A stretch of 6,036 bases of DNA from Thalassolituus sp. Lineage in GTDB: Bacteria > Pseudomonadota > Gammaproteobacteria > Pseudomonadales > Oceanobacteraceae. Below the pieces are notes generated by a model, which did no database searches, was not told the DNA's origin, and worked only from the letters and a program-made list of their open reading frames with translations. Made by a program: the position numbers and the translations under genes. Shown in pieces: positions 1 to 5,143 of this stretch. Position 1 is the first letter of the stretch. The number at the start of each line of letters is the position of its first letter. The stretch spans positions 1 to 6,036 of the forward strand of contig JARGOI010000168.1 in assembly GCA_029212275.1 (NCBI GenBank), read 5' to 3'.

Positions 1-131
1 ATCTTCGCCGCCTTCATCGCCGGTAACCGAGTGGCGTACATCCAAAACCACATCACCATCGACCAAGCAATTAACGCGACGACGGGTTTCAACAACTCAA
101 CTGACTTTAACAATTCGACTGACTCAAGCAT
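1..131 (-). CDS. MAPEG family membrane protein, N-terminal part (runs off the left edge)
   Basis: Reading leftward from the ATG at 129-131 gives about 43 residues, including PVVALIAWSMVMWFWMYATR followed by LPAMKAAK. A hydrophobic first helix followed by the YATRLPAM motif is typical of bacterial MAPEG proteins (membrane-associated proteins in eicosanoid and glutathione metabolism), small four-helix inner-membrane proteins. Only the first helix is in the window, so no activity can be assigned. An in-frame TAA lies a few codons upstream, so this ATG is the only Met start; a weak AAGAGA sits about 10 bases before it. The first 14 residues contain an ESVELLK/SVELLK duplication. The gene lies 98 bases downstream of the Crp/Fnr-type gene on the same strand and could be cotranscribed with it. 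The family call is from remembered motif similarity. Confidence 0.72.
   Translation of the reverse strand, partial: MLESVELLKSVELLKPVVALIAWSMVMWFWMYATRLPAMKAAK
93..128. repeat. 18-bp imperfect tandem duplication in the MAPEG gene start
   Basis: Bases 93-110 (caactcaactgactttaa) and 111-128 (caattcgactgactcaag) match at most positions, including an exact cgactgac/caactgac core. In the encoded protein this gives the in-frame repeat ESVELLK-SVELLK just before the first membrane helix. It adds six residues without disturbing the frame. Confidence 0.6.
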
Positions 132-224
132 GGTGACTATCTCTTATGTATGGTTTATCCACTATAAAAGAGATCATCAACGTTGGCCTTATCAATTGTT
201 AAGGAAGCATCTAATAATTTAGAA

Positions 225-246
225 GTGCTTTAAATGTGCTTTAAAT
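225..246. repeat. Perfect 11-bp tandem duplication over the stop of the Crp/Fnr-type gene
   Basis: The unit gtgctttaaat occurs at 225-235 and again at 236-246 with no mismatch. On the minus strand the copies cover the last codons and the TAA. With one copy the protein would end NLKHF-stop; with two it ends NLKHI-stop. The duplication therefore changes only the last residue. It looks like a recent slippage event. Confidence 0.8.
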
Positions 247-733
247 TTCGTTTCATTCTTGAGAAGGACTCTGGCGTCGCGCCAAGATAAGAAGCAATGC
301 AATGCATCGGTGTGTTCTCGACAATCTCTTTATCCATCACTTCACTAAAGTAAAGATAGCGCTGCTCCAGCGATTTATGGTGCAGCATGACTAACCTGCG
401 CTCCATCGACAAATAGTGCTGCTCTGCCATGTACCTGAGCATCACATCGATCCACGGGTGTTTTTTTCGCTGACCATCTAAGTCACCTAGAGAAATCCAA
501 ATACCCTCACACGCCTGCACACATTCGATGGTTTCCTGCGATGGCGACCCCGTTATAAACGCCGAATAGTTAAAGGCCACGCTGTTCTTCGACATCAACC
601 TCAGAATCACTTCTTTGCCGTCATTCAAATAGAAACTCTTCACTATGCCCTGCGTCAGATACAACAAATGATCGGGCCTATGGCCTGCCCGAAAAATCAC
701 ATCGCCCTTAGCAAAGGAGCGCACGCGCCCCAT
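230..733 (-). CDS. Crp/Fnr-family transcriptional regulator, probably missing its original N-terminus
   Basis: The protein has 167 residues from the ATG at 731-733. Residues about 5-90 form a cyclic-nucleotide-binding-like beta roll (KGDVIFRAG, LLYLTQGIVKSFYLNDGKE, then an IECVQACEGIWISL strand pair). No canonical phosphate-binding cassette with an Arg-Ser/Thr-Ala signature is visible, so cAMP binding is doubtful. A dimerisation-like helix spans about 93-135. A short helix-turn-helix lies at 143-165 (MHCIASYLGATPESFSRMKR), as in the smaller Crp/Fnr proteins with a degenerate winged helix. There are no cysteine clusters for an Fnr-type iron-sulfur cluster. Full-length relatives are usually near 190 residues. 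The same frame stays open upstream and reads EINQYLPLIQT just before the ATG, which resembles a family N-terminus. No Shine-Dalgarno sequence is visible before this ATG. Target genes are unknown; the downstream MAPEG gene is a candidate. Confidence 0.75.
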   Translation of the reverse strand: MGRVRSFAKGDVIFRAGHRPDHLLYLTQGIVKSFYLNDGKEVILRLMSKNSVAFNYSAFITGSPSQETIECVQACEGIWISLGDLDGQRKKHPWIDVMLRYMAEQHYLSMERRLVMLHHKSLEQRYLYFSEVMDKEIVENTPMHCIASYLGATPESFSRMKRNLKHI

Positions 734-809
734 CGTTTGGATCAGAGGAAGATATTGGTTTATTTCGGCTTGGATTTTTGGGGTGATGTTAAAAATACGA
801 AGACTCCAT
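734..809 (-). other. Candidate lost 5' end of the Crp/Fnr-type gene, separated by a one-base slip
   Basis: An ATG at 807-809 opens MESSYF and then hits TAA immediately after the T5 tract (A5 at 791-795 on the plus strand). If one base of that tract is removed, the frame continues NITPKIQAEINQYLPLIQT into the annotated Met, giving 192 residues, the usual family size. An alternative upstream ATG is at 828-830 in the same frame. This could be a sequencing or assembly error, a real inactivating slip, or a phase-variable tract. If it is real, the gene depends on the internal ATG or a non-ATG start. Confidence 0.45.
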
Positions 810-923
810 TGAGTTGCATAACGGTTTCATTATTTGATTTATCGAAGAGAAATAGACATCCGACCTATCTCAACGCTCCACACAGATAATATTGCCTCTG
901 CTTTTCCCCTGTAACAATTCTTT

Positions 924-952
924 TTGAACATAAGTATCTTCTCAAGTATATG
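924..952 (+). promoter_or_regulatory. Candidate sigma-70 promoter for the lipoprotein gene
   Basis: TTGAAC at 924-929 and TATATG at 947-952 are separated by 17 bases. Each matches four of six consensus positions, so this is only moderate support. The predicted start near 960 would give a leader of about 110 bases containing the tandem repeat and the dyad. Confidence 0.35.
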
Positions 953-970
953 ACCTGTAGGGTCTATGCA

Positions 971-990
971 ACCTTTTGTAACCTTTTGTA
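971..990. repeat. 10-bp perfect tandem repeat upstream of the lipoprotein gene
   Basis: accttttgta is present at 971-980 and repeated exactly at 981-990. The spacing is about one helical turn, so both copies would face the same side of the DNA. It lies just downstream of the candidate promoter. It could be a protein-binding site or a simple slippage product. Confidence 0.6.
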
Positions 991-1018
991 AGTTAAATCG
1001 GAAATGAAGCGCCACGAA

Positions 1019-1038
1019 AAAATCTACTTGTAGATTTT
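1019..1038. promoter_or_regulatory. Perfect 9-bp inverted repeat in the lipoprotein leader
   Basis: aaaatctac (1019-1027) and gtagatttt (1030-1038) are exact reverse complements separated by TT. The dyad ends 21 bases before the Shine-Dalgarno AGGA at 1060-1063, which stands six bases from the ATG. A two-base loop is too tight for a stable RNA hairpin without opening pairs, so a dimeric repressor or activator site is the likelier role. It is AT-rich and not followed by a T-run, so it is not an obvious terminator. Confidence 0.45.
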
Positions 1039-1069
1039 CCTTCCCCAAAGCTTCTACCCAGGAATCATT

Positions 1070-3148
1070 ATGACTTCCAATAGAAATCTTTTCGCTCAAG
1101 TACTCTTCCTATCCATTGTATTAACCGGTTGCGGGGGTGGAGGCGGAAGCAGCAGTAAAGACTCTGCTGTTAATGATGATCCATCATCCGTGCCTAGCAA
1201 CACACTGTCTGGTACTTTTCTAGGCCTTCCTATCGAAGGTTTGCATTATAAAACCGCAACTCAATCTGGTCTTACCAGTGCCGATGGTGCATTCAGCTAC
1301 CTAGATGGCGAAACAATTACCTTCTCCATCGGCGCTATCGAATTAGGATCAGCCGAAGGTGCTGCAGAAATCACCCCCGAAGCCCTGCTCGGTAAAGCAC
1401 TCCCCACCACCGAGTTGGAAATTCGTAAAGAAATGGATTCCTACAGAGAACATACGGAATTTGATCGCATCGCGAATATTGCCAAATTACTGTATTCGCT
1501 CGATAACGATTCTAATCCTGATAATGGCTTGGATTTAACAAGTTGGGATGATCGCTTAGCCACGGCGTCGCTTGATTTTGATCAGAGCTTGTTTAATTTC
1601 CCAAATCGCACCTTCCAGCAATTCGCTCAAACCTACGGCCTATCCAACTATAAGAATAAGGGCAAAAGTGAAGACATCTTTGGCCCGTTGCTAGCGCTCT
1701 ATAAAGCCTTAGGCATAATAGTACCTGCACATATAAAAAACGGCGAGCAGACTGACAACGGCAACAATGGCGTTATTGACCGAACCTATGCAGAAACGTT
1801 TGATGACTCCGGACGTCGCCTTTCATACCAATCCGATTATGATAACGATGGCAACATCAACTATAGCGGTACCACCTCATACGATGAAAACGGTAACCGA
1901 TTAACAGAAATATATACAAACTATAACGACGAGGGTGAACTAAGTTCGACCGACAGCTACACGTTCACATACGACGGTCGCGATAATCAACTGTCCTATG
2001 TTTATAAATACGATAAAGATGGTGATGGCGTCATTGATTTCACATCATCAACAACACAAACCTACGATAATGCGGATAATAGGTTAACCCAAGTCTTCCA
2101 ACGAGACAGTAATAACAATGGTACATTAGATAAAATCTACTCAGATATTTACACGTACGATGCCAACGATAATCAGTTGTCTCAAATATCTAAACGAGAT
2201 AATGATGCCGATGGAGTTACAGACTATATAACCACCTATACATACACCTACGACGCATTTGGCAATCTACTAACCTCTAAAACCGAAGACGACAATGGCG
2301 CAGACGGTTCGCTGAATAACATCTATAGCAATACCTATACGTTTGATGCTGACAATAACCAGCTCAGTTATATTGCAACCTCCGACAATGACGGCGATGG
2401 TGTTTTGGACTATACCTACACTACTATCCTTACCTATGATAATAGCGGTAATAGGCTCACAGAATTAAGTAGTGAAGACTCAAATGCCGATGGTGTCTAC
2501 AACTCGGTAACAAACGCAACTAACACTTATGATGTAAACGACAATCTGACCAGCAATCTTCGAGAATCAGACAGTGATAACAATGGTGAAATTGATAGCA
2601 TTTCCAAACAAATCAATACCTATGATGAAAACAATCGCCAGTTAACCTATCGTAGCGAAAATGATGAAAATGCTGATGGCACACCAAATTATGTTGACAG
2701 CAGAACCTATACCTATGATGAAAATGGTAATCGACTAACCTATCGTGCTGAAACTGATAGCGATGGCGATGGTTTTCTAAATCGCGTTCACTTCGACACC
2801 TATACCTATGATGAAAATAGTAATCAACTAACCTACCGTGATGAAAATGATAGCGACGGCGATGGCGTTCCAAACAGCATTAACATCTATACATACACTT
2901 ATGATGTAAATGGATTTCAAATCACATATTTTTATGAAATAGATGACAACGGTGATGGGACTAATGAATCTACCATTTTAAATACTTATACTTATGATAA
3001 CAGCGGCGTACGACTGACACAGCTTTATGAGTATGATGATGCTGATGGCACTGCTGATGGCGTTATAGATGGTTCTTACTTGTCTACGTACACATACCAG
3101 TTGATTGATGATGGTTTTTATTATTTAGTTAATTACTATTATGATTAA
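1070..3148 (+). CDS. Outer-membrane lipoprotein with 31-residue calcium-loop/YD-like repeats
   Basis: The 692-residue product begins with a lipoprotein signal peptide: MTSNRN, a hydrophobic stretch to residue 17, and lipobox LTGC with the lipidated Cys at 21. Gly follows the Cys, which is compatible with outer-membrane sorting. A Gly/Ser-rich linker covers 22-47. Residues about 48-110 (GTFLGLPIEGLHY ... SADGAFSYLDGETITFSIG) match a small domain common in gammaproteobacterial lipoproteins. Residues 126-220 are mainly helical (IANIAKLLYSLDNDSNPDNG). From about 226 to the end are some 15 repeats of about 31 residues. Each has a DxDxDG-type loop (for example DKDGDGVID, DSDGDGVPN), a Thr/Tyr-rich strand and a box like YDENGNRLTY. 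The loops resemble calcium-binding EF-hand or thrombospondin type 3 loops; the YD box resembles RHS repeats. There is no RHS core-end motif, no toxin domain and no cysteine beyond Cys21. Start choice is firm: AGGA six bases upstream. Function is unknown; a surface, calcium-stiffened rod or adhesin is inferred. Confidence 0.85.
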   Translation: MTSNRNLFAQVLFLSIVLTGCGGGGGSSSKDSAVNDDPSSVPSNTLSGTFLGLPIEGLHYKTATQSGLTSADGAFSYLDGETITFSIGAIELGSAEGAAEITPEALLGKALPTTELEIRKEMDSYREHTEFDRIANIAKLLYSLDNDSNPDNGLDLTSWDDRLATASLDFDQSLFNFPNRTFQQFAQTYGLSNYKNKGKSEDIFGPLLALYKALGIIVPAHIKNGEQTDNGNNGVIDRTYAETFDDSGRRLSYQSDYDNDGNINYSGTTSYDENGNRLTEIYTNYNDEGELSSTDSYTFTYDGRDNQLSYVYKYDKDGDGVIDFTSSTTQTYDNADNRLTQVFQRDSNNNGTLDKIYSDIYTYDANDNQLSQISKRDNDADGVTDYITTYTYTYDAFGNLLTSKTEDDNGADGSLNNIYSNTYTFDADNNQLSYIATSDNDGDGVLDYTYTTILTYDNSGNRLTELSSEDSNADGVYNSVTNATNTYDVNDNLTSNLRESDSDNNGEIDSISKQINTYDENNRQLTYRSENDENADGTPNYVDSRTYTYDENGNRLTYRAETDSDGDGFLNRVHFDTYTYDENSNQLTYRDENDSDGDGVPNSINIYTYTYDVNGFQITYFYEIDDNGDGTNESTILNTYTYDNSGVRLTQLYEYDDADGTADGVIDGSYLSTYTYQLIDDGFYYLVNYYYD
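1745..3145 (+). repeat. Coding tandem repeat array, 93-bp unit, about 15 copies
   Basis: The C-terminal part of the lipoprotein is built of units with a period of 93 bp (31 codons). In the best conserved stretch, the acctatgatg/acttatgatg anchor falls at 2618, 2711, 2804 and 2897, exactly 93 bases apart each time. Copies there share long near-identical blocks such as acctatgatgaaaa and the following taacctatcgt. Earlier copies (about 1745-2600) keep the protein pattern but have diverged in DNA, and a few vary by one to three residues. This pattern indicates older spread of the array with recent duplication or gene conversion in its later part. Confidence 0.85.
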
Positions 3149-3260
3149 TTATTGTTTCTGAAAATAACCAGATACGAATGTGAGTAATTTGATCAAACTT
3201 ATGATCAGCTGACTTTGGTAGGCTAGTTGAACTTTAAAATTAGAATTATTAAATTGTAAT

Positions 3261-3286
3261 AAAAAGGAGGCGCAGTTGCGCCTCCT
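3261..3286 (-). terminator. Rho-independent terminator of ibpA
   Basis: aggaggcgca (3265-3274) and tgcgcctcct (3277-3286) form a perfect 10-bp GC-rich stem. Read on the minus strand it follows the ibpA stop by seven bases and is succeeded by TTTTT. The plus side has no T-run after the stem, so it should not serve the lipoprotein gene equally well. Confidence 0.88.
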
Positions 3287-3293
3287 AGGTCGT

Positions 3294-3773
3294 TTAAGCT
3301 GCCTGATTGTCATCAGCGCTGATCTCGCTAGCTTGATGCTCTATTGCTTGATCATCCTGATGAATGGCAATAGATTTTGGTTTCATTGCTTCAGGTATTT
3401 CCTTTTTCAAGTCGATCCTGAGCAAGCCATTCGAAAGATTAGCACCTGTAACTTCGACGTAATCAGCAAGATTAAACTTGCGTTCAAACGCACGACTGGC
3501 AATACCTTGATACAAGTAATTGCGCTCATCTTTTGCGTTTTTATTTCCACGCAATGTCAGCACACCTTTCTCAACTTGGATATCTAGCTCCTTTTTAGAA
3601 AATCCGGCCACAGCCACGGTGATGGCGTAGCGGTTTTCATCGAGCACTTCGATATCGTATGGTGGGTATCCATTGCTTGTGGATTCCGCTGCAAAGGCAT
3701 GATCAATCAAGGTTGCAAGACGATCAAAACCAACACTGTTACGGTATAAGGGAGTAAGGTCAATTGCGTTCAT
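3294..3773 (-). CDS. ibpA: Small heat shock protein IbpA (Hsp20 family)
   Basis: This cytoplasmic ATP-independent holdase binds unfolding proteins and inclusion bodies and hands them to DnaK/ClpB. The 159-residue product aligns by eye with E. coli IbpA from the start (DLTPLYRNSVGFDRL, NGYPPYDIEVLDENRY, VAVAGF, YLYQGIASRAFERKF, GANLSNGLLRIDL, IPEAMKPKSIAI). The alpha-crystallin domain covers about 36-125. The C-terminal IxI anchor used in oligomer assembly is IAI at 135-137. A tail of about 22 acidic residues (138-159) extends beyond the length usual for E. coli IbpA (137 residues). The ATG at 3771-3773 has GGAGG six to eight bases upstream. Only one ibp gene is present here, without an ibpB partner. 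Regulation is unusually legible: a sigma-32 promoter and a ROSE-like leader lie upstream and a strong terminator downstream. Confidence 0.95.
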   Translation of the reverse strand: MNAIDLTPLYRNSVGFDRLATLIDHAFAAESTSNGYPPYDIEVLDENRYAITVAVAGFSKKELDIQVEKGVLTLRGNKNAKDERNYLYQGIASRAFERKFNLADYVEVTGANLSNGLLRIDLKKEIPEAMKPKSIAIHQDDQAIEHQASEISADDNQAA

Positions 3774-3775
3774 GG

Positions 3776-3800
3776 TATATCCTCCGTTAGAAGCAATATA
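3776..3800 (-). promoter_or_regulatory. ROSE-like RNA thermometer hairpin masking the ibpA ribosome binding site
   Basis: In the minus-strand transcript UAUAUUGCU (3800-3792) can pair with AGGAUAUA (3783-3776) across an eight-base loop. The pairing is complete if the G of UUGCU is bulged or faces G. That U-U/C-G-C-U motif opposite the Shine-Dalgarno sequence, with an odd G, is the hallmark of ROSE elements found in leaders of small heat shock genes. Further upstream in the leader, AAGG..UCU and AGA..CCUU (about 3818-3843) can form a second weak hairpin, and ACAAU/AUUGU a third. Low temperature would hide the ribosome binding site and heat would open it. Confidence 0.72.
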
Positions 3801-3858
3801 AAATAAAAAACAATCAATTGTGATAAGGCTCTAAATAGACGACCTTTCACGTTATTTT

Positions 3859-3887
3859 ATTTATGGGCGGCCAAAATATTTTTCAAG
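3859..3887 (-). promoter_or_regulatory. Sigma-32 (RpoH) heat-shock promoter of ibpA
   Basis: On the minus strand CTTGAAA (3887-3881) is followed after 13 bases by CCCATAAAT (3867-3859). These match the RpoH -35 (CTTGAAA) and -10 (CCCCATNT) elements at normal spacing. Transcription should start near 3850, leaving a leader of about 75-80 bases that contains the thermometer. An A/T-tract dyad (GAT7-C-A8TC, 3888-3907) sits immediately upstream of the -35 and could act as an UP-like element. Confidence 0.85.
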
Positions 3888-3918
3888 GATTTTTTTCAAA
3901 AAAAATCTTTAGCTCATG

Positions 3919-3948
3919 ATGACGATATAATGACGATATAATGACGAT
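3919..3948. repeat. 11-bp tandem repeat carrying two TATAAT boxes
   Basis: atgacgatata occurs at 3919-3929 and exactly again at 3930-3940, then partially (atgacgat) at 3941-3948. Each junction creates a perfect TATAAT (3926-3931 and 3937-3942), one helical turn apart, facing the decayed antitoxin gene. No good -35 box is found at 16-18 bases upstream of either. The array could be the old operator/promoter of the antitoxin gene. Confidence 0.6.
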
Positions 3949-3993
3949 GGATGCTCAGGGAGATTATTTGAAGTTATGTATCAAAGAGAGAAA

Positions 3994-4270
3994 ATGAAAT
4001 ATGAACTCTTTGAACAGTTAATGCAAAGCGTGCAAGAAGCCGACAGCATGCTGAAAGGGTAACAAGCGCCTGCGCGCTGTTCAGATTGGTGTTACCACTG
4101 TAAAAGCCATTCGTAATACAACAGGCCTGAGTCAACGCTTATTCGCTAACATGATTGGTGTATCGCTGCTCACGCTGCAAAACTGCAGAACGCCAGATGG
4201 ACCTGCAAGAGCCTTGCTTTTGGTGGTAAAGAAAAATCCGATGGTGGTAATGGAGGCGCAGGGGAGCTGA
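3994..4270 (+). pseudogene. Decayed HigA/NadS-type XRE antitoxin gene
   Basis: The frame starts MKYELFEQLMQSVQEADSMLKG and stops at TAA 4060-4062. Skipping one G of the GGG at 4057-4059 restores a frame that reads NKRLRAVQIGVTTVKAIRN, then TGLSQRLFANMIGVSLLTLQN, then CRTPDGPARALLLVVKKNP, ending at TGA 4268-4270 (91 residues in all). This is the plan of HigA/NadS-like antitoxins, which repress their operon with an XRE helix-turn-helix and neutralise a RelE-like toxin. Family members normally have LQNWEQGR before the TP-x-GPARALL motif; here a single Cys replaces about five residues, which suggests a second lesion, a 12-base in-frame deletion. An upstream in-frame ATG at 3976-3978 is possible, but AGAGAG four bases before 3994 favours the latter. 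No toxin gene or remnant is seen beside it. Confidence 0.72.
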
Positions 4271-4273
4271 ATA

Positions 4274-4294
4274 GCGCTCACAAAATGAAAGCGC
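4274..4294 (-). terminator. Weak stem-loop after the HEPN-like gene
   Basis: gcgct (4274-4278) and agcgc (4290-4294) form a 5-bp stem with an 11-base loop, between the convergent antitoxin remnant and the minus-strand cassette. No proper T-run follows on either strand. It is the only hairpin found at the end of the cassette and may be a poor or Rho-assisted terminator. Confidence 0.25.
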
Positions 4295-4296
4295 CT

Positions 4297-4923
4297 TTAA
4301 TTAAAAGGAATATGCTTACCTTCAAGCCTTGCAGCCCTGCCTGCTTTCATGTTGCGAAGCAGCAGTTTTATATTAAGCTTGGTTTTACTTTTTAGACCAC
4401 GAACATCATTTAAGAACTTAACTGAACCACAAACATTTTCAACAATCTCAAGAATTTCAAGAATTTCAATAAGTGGTTGATATAGTTCATAAAATTCCAT
4501 TGTAAGATCATTACGACTGACAGATGCCCGAGAGTAAATTTCATCTTCGGTCAATTTGAAACCGGAATGGCCAAATAAATTTTGCCTGAACAAGATAATA
4601 GCTTTCCAAGAATTTTTACTTTCATCTATTGAAATTATTTTACCATCTAAATTGTAAGCTTCTAAATCATTTAATTTATTACAAAAATCTTTAATACTTA
4701 TGGAGTTTTTATGATCAATAAATTTATGCATAGACACGATGAACGTAATAAATGCATGGTTACTCGCAGATTGAAAAAACTGTGAGTACATATCAAATTG
4801 AGTATCGTATTCATTATATAGTTCTAAGTTTTGAAAACTCGAATATACCTCTATTGCTGTCATTGCATCATAGAGACTTCGTGCTATAGAGGATGCCGAT
4901 TCTTGGATATTCAATTTATTCAC
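4297..4923 (-). CDS. Helical protein with a HEPN/AbiU2-like RxxxxxH motif, putative toxin
   Basis: The 208-residue, almost wholly helical product starts at GTG 4921-4923 and has no signal peptide or membrane segment. Residues 50-90 (NHAFITFIVSMHKFIDHKNSIS followed by IKDFCNKL) resemble the helix and turn of AbiU2-like HEPN proteins. Residues 111-121 (LFRQNLFGHSGF) hold Arg113 and His119 with a polar residue pair after the Arg, matching the RN-x(4-6)-H type motif used for RNA cleavage by many HEPN toxins. A long amphipathic helix rich in Ile/Leu/Glu covers 145-165, and the tail is basic (about 177-203). It overlaps the upstream 71-residue gene by eight bases, so translation is probably coupled; only a weak TGGA is seen about ten bases before the GTG. 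The gene is visibly more AT-rich than ibpA or purL, which suggests transfer. RNase or toxin activity is inference; a plain uncharacterised helical protein is the alternative. Confidence 0.55.
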   Translation of the reverse strand: MNKLNIQESASSIARSLYDAMTAIEVYSSFQNLELYNEYDTQFDMYSQFFQSASNHAFITFIVSMHKFIDHKNSISIKDFCNKLNDLEAYNLDGKIISIDESKNSWKAIILFRQNLFGHSGFKLTEDEIYSRASVSRNDLTMEFYELYQPLIEILEILEIVENVCGSVKFLNDVRGLKSKTKLNIKLLLRNMKAGRAARLEGKHIPFN

Positions 4924-5131
4924 AGTTTTTTATTCCACTTGTCGATCTAGTAAATATATCGCCATTGCTTGAAACCCTTTCCATAAAGTCACTTAACATC
5001 GTTTCCTGCGATGTATTCACCCAACCCTTTTCAGCCACCGCTAGCTCAGAGGCTATAAGTCGTTTACGGATCTCTTCTATTTCACATGCTTTGCGAATGA
5101 AATCGGTCGGTGTGTTTGATTTAGGCACCAT
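4916..5131 (-). CDS. Small protein resembling the toxin-binding tail of ParD/CopG-type antitoxins
   Basis: The product has 71 residues. Residues 8-50 (PTDFIRKACEIEEIRKRLI, then ASELAVAEKGWVNTSQETMLSDF) form a charged helix, a Gly turn and a second helix, like the C-terminal neutralising segment of ParD-type antitoxins (IRxRLixxE...s.eeml.ef). The N-terminal ribbon-helix-helix of those antitoxins is absent, so it should not bind DNA by itself. The ATG at 5129-5131 has GAGG about six bases upstream and lies 12 bases after the brnA stop. Its end overlaps the GTG of the HEPN-like gene. The placement suggests that it neutralises the downstream protein while brnA supplies the DNA binding for the operon. 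This function is inference; residue similarity is modest and the protein could be simply hypothetical. Confidence 0.6.
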   Translation of the reverse strand: MVPKSNTPTDFIRKACEIEEIRKRLIASELAVAEKGWVNTSQETMLSDFMERVSSNGDIFTRSTSGIKNCE

Positions 5132-5143
5132 AGAAACCTCAAG

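Larger units (their letters stand above)
810..1069. other. Intergenic region between the regulator and the lipoprotein gene
   Basis: No convincing gene is seen on either strand. An 86-codon minus-strand frame here starts inside the lipoprotein coding sequence and shows no family motif. The region holds a weak plus-strand promoter, a 10-bp tandem repeat and a perfect dyad, each listed separately. The regulator's own promoter should also lie here or just left of it, but no clear boxes were found. Confidence 0.6.

Noticed and set aside
839..1099. 86-codon minus-strand open frame between the regulator and the lipoprotein gene
   Set aside because: It starts inside the lipoprotein coding sequence, overlaps its leader dyad and promoter, and shows no recognisable motif or ribosome binding site.
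2613..2873. 86-codon minus-strand frame rich in His, Arg and Tyr
   Set aside because: It is the antisense reading of the 93-bp repeats. Its periodic RYRFQHDRLVDYHFHH pattern simply mirrors the coding repeat.
1070..3148. RHS/YD polymorphic toxin
   Set aside because: The YD-like boxes are present, but the protein is a lipoprotein of 692 residues with no RHS core-end motif, no C-terminal toxin domain and no immunity gene downstream.
3190..3207. TGATCA-AACTTA-TGATCA after the lipoprotein stop, considered as a terminator or FNR site
   Set aside because: The stem is six AT-containing pairs without a T-run, and the spacing does not fit TTGAT-N4-ATCAA. TGATCA is self-palindromic, so pairing of the two copies is not informative.
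3276..3587. 103-codon plus-strand frame opposite ibpA
   Set aside because: It begins within the ibpA terminator and runs antisense through a well-supported gene, with no family motif.
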